Position numbers and translations under genes: made by a program. The notes beneath the pieces were generated by a model that worked only from the letters and a program-made list of their open reading frames with translations, was not told the DNA's origin and searched no databases. This document shows, in pieces, positions 1-6,161 of a stretch of DNA of 9,728 nucleotides (position 1 is the stretch's first letter; every line of letters begins with the position of its first letter). Origin of the DNA: Actinomycetota bacterium (GTDB lineage Bacteria; Actinomycetota; Actinomycetes; Nanopelagicales; Nanopelagicaceae); assembly GCA_009702525.1 (NCBI GenBank), contig WLHW01000047.1:1-9728 (forward strand), given 5' to 3'.

Positions 1-282
1 CCACCTGGATACGTCGCATTGATTCATCCACGTTCGGGTCTAGCAATAAAACATGGTGTCAGCGTAGTGAATTCTCCGGGGACCATTGATGCTAGTTATC
101 GGGGTGAAATCTCAGTTATTTTGATTAATTTAGATAGTGAATCTGCCGTGGATTTTAAAAAGGGGGACCGGATTGCACAACTCCTTATCCAGAAAGTGGA
201 GCATGCAGATTTCATTGAAGTGTCATCGCTTCCGGGAACAGATCGTGGTACTGGTGGATTTGGATCGAGTGGGAGCGCATGA
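1..282 (+). CDS. dut: dUTP diphosphatase (dUTPase), 3' part only
   Basis: Hydrolyses dUTP to dUMP and diphosphate in the cytoplasm, keeping uracil out of DNA and supplying dUMP for thymidylate synthesis. The reading frame is open from base 1 (PPGYVALIHPRSGLA...), so the start and conserved motif 1 lie left of the window. About 93 residues are visible. Four trimeric-dUTPase motifs are present: motif 2 HPRSGLA; motif 3 GTIDASYRGEI, containing the catalytic Asp and the uracil-pocket Tyr; motif 4 KKGDRIAQLLI; and the C-terminal P-loop-like motif 5 RGTGGFGSSG, which closes over the nucleotide. The NSPGTIDA.YRGEI wording matches actinobacterial dUTPases. The stop TGA overlaps the ATG of the next gene (ATGA at 279-282), so the two are probably translationally coupled. 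Nothing appears broken; the truncation is only the window edge. Family assignment is very secure. Confidence 0.96.
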   Translation, partial: PPGYVALIHPRSGLAIKHGVSVVNSPGTIDASYRGEISVILINLDSESAVDFKKGDRIAQLLIQKVEHADFIEVSSLPGTDRGTGGFGSSGSA

Positions 283-899
283 GCGAACATAATCAGGACC
301 GAGACAAGGTTATGGACGCCTTAGGTGGAAAAAAAGGTCTCATTGACTCTGGTCTACCGGCTGTTATTTTTTTGATTGTTTTTAATGTTAAGGATGATCT
401 AAAAATTGCACTTACATGGGCAGTGGTACTGTCAGTGTTTTTAGCAATTGTGCGACTTGCGCGCAAAGACACCGTTCAGCATGCAATCTCAGGTTTATTA
501 GGTGTACTGATGTGTGCGTATTTTGCGAACAAGAGCGGTAATGCATCAGATTTTTATATTCCAAAATTGTTGACGAATCTTGCCTACGGCAGCGCGTATT
601 TGATTGGTAATCTCGTCGGTTGGCCACTCTTGGGTGTCGTTTTGGGGCCGCTCCTAGGCGAAAACTTTACGTGGCGAAAAGATCCGCAGCGTAAAAAAAT
701 CTATATTAAAGCAAGTTGGATTTGGGTCGCTATGTTCTTTGCGCGTATTGCAGTTCAGTACCCAATTTACAGAAGTGGAAATGTAAATTTACTGGGAACC
801 GTAAACCTAGCGATGGGCTACCCACTATTTTTTGCCGCAGCTTATTTATCGTGGCTGATAATAAAAACCGCACCGCCGGTTCATAAAAACGAAAACTAA
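279..899 (+). CDS. DUF3159 family multi-pass membrane protein
   Basis: A 206-residue integral membrane protein of the actinobacterial DUF3159 family, whose biochemical function is not established. The N-terminus carries the family-like stretch LGGKKGLIDSGLPAVIF (residues 15-31). Hydrophobic segments fall at about residues 21-37, 42-60, 68-83, 97-126, 145-160 and 172-196, suggesting five or six membrane spans. A basic loop (RKDPQRKKIYIK, 133-144) lies between the fourth and fifth and is probably cytoplasmic. The ATG overlaps the dut stop by 4 nt, and GGGAG lies 3 nt upstream, so it is translated as the second gene of a dut operon. At its 3' end the stop TAA (897-899) overlaps the stop of the minus-strand trkA gene. 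Conserved adjacency to TrkA proteins in actinobacteria makes a link to ion or envelope homeostasis conceivable, but this is guesswork. The family call rests on recognition of the motif and context. Confidence 0.85.
   Translation: MSEHNQDRDKVMDALGGKKGLIDSGLPAVIFLIVFNVKDDLKIALTWAVVLSVFLAIVRLARKDTVQHAISGLLGVLMCAYFANKSGNASDFYIPKLLTNLAYGSAYLIGNLVGWPLLGVVLGPLLGENFTWRKDPQRKKIYIKASWIWVAMFFARIAVQYPIYRSGNVNLLGTVNLAMGYPLFFAAAYLSWLIIKTAPPVHKNEN
861..881 (-). terminator. possible weak intrinsic terminator of the trkA operon
   Basis: Read on the minus strand, AACCG and CGGTT form a 5-bp stem around a 6-nt loop (plus-strand arms 866-870 and 877-881). The 3' arm runs into a T tract (CGGTTTTTAT). It lies 15 nt beyond the trkA stop codon and inside the 3' end of the opposing DUF3159 gene, the only place it could be because the two stops overlap. 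On the plus strand no T tract follows, so it would act in one direction only. The stem is short, so this may be chance. Confidence 0.33.
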
Positions 900-1552
900 A
901 GGATGAAGCAGGCTTTAATCTGAACTTCTGCACTCGAAGAAGCAACAAAGAGTAATTCATCGCCGGCAGCAAATACTTCGTGAGCTTTCGCAGTTATTAC
1001 GCGACCATCACGCACGATAGCTGCAAGGGCTGCATCATCCGGTAGGGCGATCTCTTCTACGGTTTTTCCTATACAGGCCGAACCATCAGGCAAAGTAAGT
1101 TCAACTAAGTTAGCTTGCCCTTTCTTGAAAGAAAATAACCTAACTACATCTCCAACGCTTACAGCCTCTTCCACTAGGGCGGAAATAATTCTTGGCGTGG
1201 AAACCGCAACATCTACACCCCATGAAGAATCAAATAGCCATTCATTTTTTGGATGATTGATGCGTGCCACAACACGTGGAACGCCGTATTCAGTCTTACC
1301 CAAGAGAGATGTAACTAAGTTAGCTTTGTCATCACCGGTTGCCGCGACCAATACTTGGCAGTTATTTAGGTGGGCATTATCTAGAGAAGTAATTTCGCAG
1401 GCATCTGCCATTAACCATTCAGCATCCGGAACGCTCTCTAACTTGAGCGCTTTAGGGTCTTTATCTATAAGCAAGACCTGGTGACCGTTATCAAGAAGTT
1501 CACGTGCAATTGCTCGCCCAACGTTCCCAGCTCCAGCAATAGCTATTCTCAT
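896..1552 (-). CDS. trkA: TrkA/RCK family K+ regulatory protein, second of a pair (CeoC-like)
   Basis: A 218-residue cytoplasmic regulator of K+ transport. Residues 1-135 form a Rossmann TrkA-N (RCK_N) domain: the GAGNVG loop at 7-12, an acidic residue ending strand 2 (D30 in LLIDKD), D50, and the ATGDD segment at 72-75. Residues of about 137-212 form the TrkA-C (RCK_C) ligand-binding domain. Such proteins bind NAD(H) or ATP and gate an associated K+ channel or transporter; the partner is not encoded here. The ATG overlaps the stop of the upstream trkA gene (ATGA at 1549-1552 on the minus strand) and also has a GGAAGG Shine-Dalgarno 9 nt upstream. By position it corresponds to mycobacterial ceoC. 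Its TAG stop (896-898) overlaps the TAA of convergent DUF3159. The full length is as expected, and both domains look intact. Confidence 0.92.
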   Translation of the reverse strand: MRIAIAGAGNVGRAIARELLDNGHQVLLIDKDPKALKLESVPDAEWLMADACEITSLDNAHLNNCQVLVAATGDDKANLVTSLLGKTEYGVPRVVARINHPKNEWLFDSSWGVDVAVSTPRIISALVEEAVSVGDVVRLFSFKKGQANLVELTLPDGSACIGKTVEEIALPDDAALAAIVRDGRVITAKAHEVFAAGDELLFVASSSAEVQIKACFIL

Positions 1553-2217
1553 TGACGATCGCCTTCCGGGGATGCTGCAAGGATTGACTCAACTCGTGCA
1601 ATATCTTCATCGGCGACCATTACATGGATTAAATCACCTTGCTGTAAAACCGTATGCTCATCTGGAATCATTCCAACGCCAAGACGAGTAATAAATGCCA
1701 CGCGCGCCGACGTTAATTGATCTATCAATAGAATTGATCGGCCGTACCAATCATTATGAGGATGCATTTCACAGAGTTGAATTGTTCCACTGGCATCGCG
1801 CCATTCTGAGCGTGAACCCTCTGGCAAAAGTCTGCGAAGAATCTGATCGGTCGCCCATAGGACTGTAGCTACTGTGGGAATTCCAAGGCGCTGATAAATT
1901 TCAGCACGTCCTGGATCATAAATTCGTGCAACAACATTGTTAACACCATACGTTTCACGGGCAACGCGAGCTGCCAAGATATTTGAGTTATCTCCGTTAC
2001 TGACGGCAGCGAAGGCGTCGGCATCTTGAATTCCAGCCTCAAGTAAAGTGTCGCGATCAAAACCAACTCCAGTGACTGTTCGGCCCTTAAAATCTGGACC
2101 CAGACGCCTAAAGGCCTCACGAGCCTGATCGATGACTGAAACGGTATGACCAGCGGCCTCAAGTTCGGTAGCTAAAGAAGACCCGACTCGACCGCAACCC
2201 ATGATGACTACGTGCAC
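1549..2217 (-). CDS. trkA: TrkA/RCK family K+ regulatory protein, first of a pair (CeoB-like)
   Basis: A 222-residue cytoplasmic nucleotide-sensing subunit of a K+ uptake system. The TrkA-N Rossmann domain (about 1-130) begins MHVVIMGCGRVG, with the GCGRVG dinucleotide loop at 7-12 and D30 ending strand 2 (SVIDQ). The TrkA-C domain covers about 135-215. I chose the GTG at 2217 over the more upstream in-frame TTG at 2226. Homologues start with Met-His/Lys-(I/V)-V-I-MGCGRVG, and a -10 box ends exactly 7 nt before the GTG. The gene is divergent from the RNA methyltransferase and overlaps the second trkA gene by 4 nt, so the two are co-transcribed and probably form a heteromeric RCK ring (inference). 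In Mycobacterium and Streptomyces an APC-type permease sits directly upstream; here it is absent. Confidence 0.92.
   Translation of the reverse strand: MHVVIMGCGRVGSSLATELEAAGHTVSVIDQAREAFRRLGPDFKGRTVTGVGFDRDTLLEAGIQDADAFAAVSNGDNSNILAARVARETYGVNNVVARIYDPGRAEIYQRLGIPTVATVLWATDQILRRLLPEGSRSEWRDASGTIQLCEMHPHNDWYGRSILLIDQLTSARVAFITRLGVGMIPDEHTVLQQGDLIHVMVADEDIARVESILAASPEGDRQ
1562..1567 (-). promoter_or_regulatory. Shine-Dalgarno of the second trkA gene
   Basis: GGAAGG on the minus strand lies 9 nt before the ATG at 1552, inside the end of the upstream trkA coding sequence. Together with the ATGA overlap it supports this start. It contrasts with the first trkA gene, which has no Shine-Dalgarno. 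Confidence 0.6.
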
Positions 2218-2224
2218 AGGTGAC

Positions 2225-2230
2225 AACTTA
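2225..2230 (-). promoter_or_regulatory. -10 element for a leaderless trkA transcript
   Basis: TAAGTT on the minus strand fits the actinobacterial TANNNT -10 consensus. Exactly 7 nt separate it from the GTG at 2217, putting the transcription start at or one base before the start codon. No Shine-Dalgarno lies in those 7 nt (GTCACCT). I see no good -35 box at the expected distance, which is common for this promoter class. It falls within the 32-bp divergent gap. Confidence 0.6.
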
Positions 2231-2236
2231 CACCCA

Positions 2237-2242
2237 TAGGCT
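2237..2242 (+). promoter_or_regulatory. -10 element for a leaderless methyltransferase transcript
   Basis: TAGGCT fits TANNNT and is followed by exactly 7 nt (TACTTCC) and then the ATG at 2250, with no Shine-Dalgarno. Transcription would start at 2249 or 2250. It lies only 6 bp from the opposing trkA -10 box. A weak TGCACA at 2213-2218 is the nearest -35 candidate (18-nt spacer), and it would lie within the trkA start codons. Confidence 0.6.
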
Positions 2243-2249
2243 TACTTCC

Positions 2250-3464
2250 ATGACATCATCAAAGAAAACACGCGTAGCAGTGGGGGATGTCTTAGACGTT
2301 GAGATTGAAAAAATTGCCCACGGGGGTCATTTCATCGCACGCCATGATGGAGCGGTTATTTTTATTAGACATGCTATTCCTGGTGAGAGATGTCGAATCC
2401 AGATTACCTCAACGGGCAGCTCGTTTAACCGGGCAGATGTTTTGGAAGTTCTCCAACAGTCACCAGATCGAGTCAATGCGCCATGTTCATTCTCTCACCG
2501 CTTGGGATGCGGTGGTTGCGATTTTCAACATATTTCAATTGCGCGCCAACGTCGCTTAAAAGCTGAGGTTATTGCTGAACAGTTCTTAAGGATTGCAAAG
2601 ATGACAATCAATGTTGAAGTAGAAGAGATTGGTGATCCTTTGCATTGGCGTACAAGGGCGATTGCAACGACTAACCATCAAGGCAAACTAGGTTTTTATG
2701 GTTCACGGAGTCATAGTGTGATTCCGATCAACGATTGTTTGATTCTTACTGATGAAATGCGAATCTCTGAACTAGCAGCCAAGAGTTGGAAAGCAGATAC
2801 ACGCGTAGAAATAGCGGTATCTAGCACGGGTGAACGAAATATTGCACTGGCCCCTAGTAGAGGAGCTGAGAAAGCACGCCTGACTGAAGGTCCACAAGTT
2901 TTGCGCGAAGAGGTAGCTGGTAGAACTTTAGAGGTAAGCCAAGAGTCTTTTTGGCAAAGCCATAAACGCGCACCAGAAGTACTTACTAGAATCGTTTTAG
3001 ATTTTGCTCACGTGCAAGAAGGCGAACGTGTCTTAGATCTTTACGGGGGAGTCGGTTTATTTACTTCAGCGCTGATTCCGTTAGTTGGGGAGTCCGGATC
3101 GGTTGAACTTTTTGAGGGTTCGAAAACTGCTACAAGTGATGCTATTCGAAACTTTTCTAACGATAGTAATGTGAAAGTTATAGTGGGAGATGTTGCAAAG
3201 TTAATACCTCGAGTTACAGATGCCGACGTAATTATTTTGGATCCACCACGCGAAGGCGCAGGCAAGTTAGTTTTGAGTGAGATTGCCCGAATTAAACCGC
3301 GAGCCGTTGTTTATGTAGCGTGTGACCCGGCAGCTCTAGCACGTGATTCTGCTTACTTTCTTGAGCTTGGCTATTCACTAGTAAAAATAAGGGCTTTAGA
3401 TCTATTTCCAATGACGCATCACATTGAATGTGTTGCGATGTACCTGCCGATTAAGGTATCTTGA
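2250..3464 (+). CDS. TRAM-domain 23S rRNA/tRNA (uracil-5-)-methyltransferase
   Basis: A 404-residue SAM-dependent enzyme of the TrmA/RlmD (RumA) family that methylates C5 of a uridine in structured RNA. It has an N-terminal TRAM RNA-binding domain (about 8-70). Four cysteines are placed like the [4Fe-4S] ligands of E. coli RlmD (C79, C87, C90 in CGGC, and C163 in NDCLIL). The SAM-binding motif is VLDLYGGVGLFT (261-272), and ILDPPREGAG lies at 329-338. The catalytic Cys358 is in YVACDPAALARD and the general base Glu393 in HIECVAMY. All catalytic parts are present. I start at the ATG at 2250, not the in-frame GTG at 2220, because the latter would overlap the trkA start and the promoter. The target could be 23S U747/U1939 or tRNA U54; sequence alone does not decide. 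It is followed 30 bp later by acnA, probably in the same transcript. Confidence 0.93.
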   Translation: MTSSKKTRVAVGDVLDVEIEKIAHGGHFIARHDGAVIFIRHAIPGERCRIQITSTGSSFNRADVLEVLQQSPDRVNAPCSFSHRLGCGGCDFQHISIARQRRLKAEVIAEQFLRIAKMTINVEVEEIGDPLHWRTRAIATTNHQGKLGFYGSRSHSVIPINDCLILTDEMRISELAAKSWKADTRVEIAVSSTGERNIALAPSRGAEKARLTEGPQVLREEVAGRTLEVSQESFWQSHKRAPEVLTRIVLDFAHVQEGERVLDLYGGVGLFTSALIPLVGESGSVELFEGSKTATSDAIRNFSNDSNVKVIVGDVAKLIPRVTDADVIILDPPREGAGKLVLSEIARIKPRAVVYVACDPAALARDSAYFLELGYSLVKIRALDLFPMTHHIECVAMYLPIKVS

Positions 3465-3482
3465 CGCTCACATCCTTAACTT

Positions 3483-3488
3483 GGAAGG
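3483..3488 (+). promoter_or_regulatory. Shine-Dalgarno of acnA
   Basis: GGAAGG lies 6 nt before the ATG at 3495, a strong match and good spacing. A TAACTT (3477-3482) just before it fits TANNNT, but it is 12 nt from the ATG and would start transcription inside or after the Shine-Dalgarno. I therefore do not call it a promoter. acnA looks like an internal operon gene read from the promoter at 2237 or from one farther upstream. Confidence 0.7.
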
Positions 3489-3494
3489 TGCATA

Positions 3495-6140
3495 ATGAGT
3501 AAAAACTCTTTTAACGCAAAGAAAAATTTGGAAGTTGCGGGTAAGAGTTATGAGATTTTTGATATCTCAGCCATTGAAGGCGCAGCAACACTTCCATTTT
3601 CCTTAAAGGTTTTATTGGAGAATCTGCTTCGCACCGAAGATGGTGCCAATATAACTTCTGAGCACATTAAAGCCCTTGCACACTGGGATCCAACGGTTGA
3701 GCCTGATACTGAAATTCAGTTCACACCCGCTCGAGTTCTGATGCAGGATTTCACTGGGGTTCCATGCATAGTTGATCTAGCCACCATGCGTGAGGCCATC
3801 GTTGAACTTGGCGGTGATGCTTCCAAAGTGAATCCACTAGCGCCGGCAGAGCTCGTTATCGATCACTCAGTGATTGCAGATTCTTTCGGTACGAAGGATT
3901 CTTTTGAAAAAAATACGGACATTGAATATGAGCGAAATCAAGAGCGTTATCGTTTTCTACGGTGGGGACAAAATGCCTTTGATGAGTTCAAAGTAGTTCC
4001 ACCTGGAACTGGAATTGTTCACCAAGTAAATATTGAATATTTAGCTCGTGTTGTCATGACGCGTGAAGTTTCTGGTGTCTTACGTGCATACCCAGATACG
4101 GTCGTGGGTACTGATTCACACACAACAATGGTGAATGGCTTAGCGGTTCTAGGTTGGGGAGTCGGCGGAATCGAGGCCGAGGCCGCCCTGCTTGGTCAAC
4201 CAGTCTCAATGTTAATTCCCCGAGTTGTTGGCTTTAAGTTAACCGGTCAACTTCCACTCGGCACTACAGCAACTGACATGGCGTTAACAATTACTGAGAT
4301 TCTACGTAAAGTCGGCGTTGTCGGAAAGTTTGTTGAGTTCTTTGGACCTGGCGTTGTATCTGTTCCAATGGCTAATCGCACCACAATTGGAAATATGAGT
4401 CCAGAATATGGCTCCACATGTGCCATCTTCCCTATCGATGACGAAACTTTGCGTTACTTACGCCTTACTGGTCGTAGTGATGATCAAGTTGCACTAGTTG
4501 AAAAATATGCGAAGTTACAAGGTTTGTGGCATGACCCTTCAGTTGCGCCACGTTTTTCCCAAGTAGTAGAACTAGATCTCTCCACCGTTGTTCCATCTAT
4601 CTCAGGACCTAAGCGCCCACAAGATCGCATCTCATTATCTGATTCCAAAGCAGCATTTGCACAGATAATTCCAACGTATATGTCTGAAAAAACTGCCAAA
4701 GGTGAAGTCGCTGCTGGTAGCACGCGTGTAAAAAATGGTGATGTCGTAATCGCATCAATAACCTCATGCACCAATACTTCTAATCCTTCAGTAATGATCG
4801 GTGCCGCTCTATTAGCTAAGAAAGCGGTAGAAAAAGGTCTCACATCTAAGCCGTGGGTAAAAACAACACTTGCTCCGGGATCAAAAGTTGTGACTGATTA
4901 CTACGATCGGGCAGATTTAACAAAATACATGCAGGCTTTAGGCTTCCACTTGGTTGGCTATGGTTGTGTTACGTGTATTGGAAACTCAGGCCCGCTTCCA
5001 GTTGATATCAGTAAGGCTATTAGCGATAGTGATTTAGCTGTAACCGCAGTGCTATCGGGTAACCGCAACTTCGAAGGACGCATTAGCCCAGATGTGAAGA
5101 TGAACTATTTGGCATCACCACCACTAGTTGTTGCATATGCGATTGCCGGAACCATGGATCACGACTTTGAAAAAGACTCGCTGGGCAATGATAAAAATGG
5201 CGAGCCCGTCTACTTAAAGGATATTTGGCCATCGCCCGAAGAGATTCAATCGGTCATTGAAGCCTCGATTTCATCAGCGATGTTTACTAAGGATTATGCA
5301 TCTGTCTTTGAGGGCGATCATCGTTGGAAGGCATTATCTACACCGGCAGGTAAGGTTTTTGAATGGGATTCCAAGTCAACGTATGTGAGAAAGCCACCGT
5401 ATTTCGAAAACATGCCTAAGTCGCCATCACCAGTTACCGATATTTCAGCTGCACGCGTATTGGCTGTACTTGGAGACTCTGTAACAACCGATCATATTTC
5501 TCCAGCGGGAAATATTAAAGTCGATTCTCCTGCAGGTAAGTATTTAGCTGATCATGGAATCGATCGCAAAGATTTTAACTCTTATGGATCTCGACGCGGC
5601 AATCACGAAGTAATGATTCGTGGAACTTTTGCAAATATTCGCTTAAAAAATTTGCTGCTCGATGGTATTGAAGGTGGATTTACTCGCAACTTCTTAAATA
5701 ATGGCGAGCAAACAACTATTTATGAAGCATCTGCGGCATATCAACATGCTGGTGTTCCATTAGTAATTATTGCGGGTAAAGAATATGGCTCAGGCTCCTC
5801 CCGTGACTGGGCCGCCAAGGGAACAGCTTTACTAGGTGTACGCGCAGTTATTGCCGAAAGTTTCGAACGCATCCACCGATCAAATCTGATTGGTATGGGA
5901 GTGTTACCTCTTCAATTTAAGGATGGGCAGAGCGCGGCATCACTGGGCTTAGATGGAACCGAAGTATTTTCAATCTCAGGAATTACTGCACTCAACACTG
6001 GGGGAGTGCCAAAAGAGTTGACGGTCACCGCTGGCAACACAAGTTTTAGCGCGATTGTGCGCATTGATACACCGGGTGAGGCTGATTATTATCGCCACGG
6101 TGGCATCATGCAGTACGTGCTGCGTTCGCTCTTGGGTTAG
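3495..6140 (+). CDS. acnA: aconitate hydratase AcnA (aconitase A / IRP1 type)
   Basis: Interconverts citrate and isocitrate via cis-aconitate in the TCA cycle, in the cytoplasm. The 881 residues are close to the 891 of E. coli AcnA. The three [4Fe-4S] cysteine ligands are C425 (SITSCTNTSNPSVM) and C491 and C494 (GYGCVTCIGNSGPLP). Active-site stretches include GTDSHTTMVNGL (205-216), NRTTIGNMSPEYG (294-306) and, in the C-terminal swivelling domain, GDSVTTDHISPAG (660-672), GKEYGSGSSRDW (761-772, with the substrate-binding R770) and SFERIHRSNLIGMGVLP (789-805). The start follows a GGAAGG Shine-Dalgarno. The gene sits between an Fe-S RNA methyltransferase and dxs, all on the same strand; only 21 bp separate it from dxs. 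IRP1-type aconitases can bind RNA when they lose the cluster, but nothing here shows that. Identity is very secure. Confidence 0.98.
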   Translation: MSKNSFNAKKNLEVAGKSYEIFDISAIEGAATLPFSLKVLLENLLRTEDGANITSEHIKALAHWDPTVEPDTEIQFTPARVLMQDFTGVPCIVDLATMREAIVELGGDASKVNPLAPAELVIDHSVIADSFGTKDSFEKNTDIEYERNQERYRFLRWGQNAFDEFKVVPPGTGIVHQVNIEYLARVVMTREVSGVLRAYPDTVVGTDSHTTMVNGLAVLGWGVGGIEAEAALLGQPVSMLIPRVVGFKLTGQLPLGTTATDMALTITEILRKVGVVGKFVEFFGPGVVSVPMANRTTIGNMSPEYGSTCAIFPIDDETLRYLRLTGRSDDQVALVEKYAKLQGLWHDPSVAPRFSQVVELDLSTVVPSISGPKRPQDRISLSDSKAAFAQIIPTYMSEKTAKGEVAAGSTRVKNGDVVIASITSCTNTSNPSVMIGAALLAKKAVEKGLTSKPWVKTTLAPGSKVVTDYYDRADLTKYMQALGFHLVGYGCVTCIGNSGPLPVDISKAISDSDLAVTAVLSGNRNFEGRISPDVKMNYLASPPLVVAYAIAGTMDHDFEKDSLGNDKNGEPVYLKDIWPSPEEIQSVIEASISSAMFTKDYASVFEGDHRWKALSTPAGKVFEWDSKSTYVRKPPYFENMPKSPSPVTDISAARVLAVLGDSVTTDHISPAGNIKVDSPAGKYLADHGIDRKDFNSYGSRRGNHEVMIRGTFANIRLKNLLLDGIEGGFTRNFLNNGEQTTIYEASAAYQHAGVPLVIIAGKEYGSGSSRDWAAKGTALLGVRAVIAESFERIHRSNLIGMGVLPLQFKDGQSAASLGLDGTEVFSISGITALNTGGVPKELTVTAGNTSFSAIVRIDTPGEADYYRHGGIMQYVLRSLLG

Positions 6141-6148
6141 TTCTCGCA

Positions 6149-6154
6149 TAAACT
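6149..6154 (+). promoter_or_regulatory. -10 element for a leaderless dxs transcript
   Basis: TAAACT fits TANNNT and lies in the 21-bp acnA-dxs gap, followed by exactly 7 nt (TGACGCT) and the ATG at 6162. No Shine-Dalgarno is present. This is the same geometry as the two divergent promoters near 2230. It suggests dxs has its own promoter and a leaderless mRNA, even though it is so close to acnA. Confidence 0.58.
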
Positions 6155-6161
6155 TGACGCT

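Noticed and set aside
329..335. Run of seven A in DUF3159 (codons GGA AAA AAA), a possible slippery site for -1 frameshifting
   Set aside because: It simply encodes the GGKKG stretch of the family. The -1 frame stops after three codons (AGG TCT CAT TGA), and no clear stimulatory structure was noticed. Chance is the simpler reading.
3460..3468. The 9-mer CTTGACGCT occurs here and again at 6153-6161, both near gene junctions
   Set aside because: Many 9-mers repeat by chance in about 10 kb. One copy overlaps a stop codon and the other abuts a start codon, so they sit in different contexts.
3461..3482. TTGACG plus TAACTT upstream of acnA as a promoter
   Set aside because: The spacer would be only 10 nt, far too short for a -35/-10 pair, and the start of transcription would fall within or just after the Shine-Dalgarno.
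4484..4843. 119-codon open frame on the minus strand inside acnA
   Set aside because: It lies fully opposite conserved aconitase sequence, its translation resembles no family I know, and no start signal is seen. It is a shadow of the real gene.
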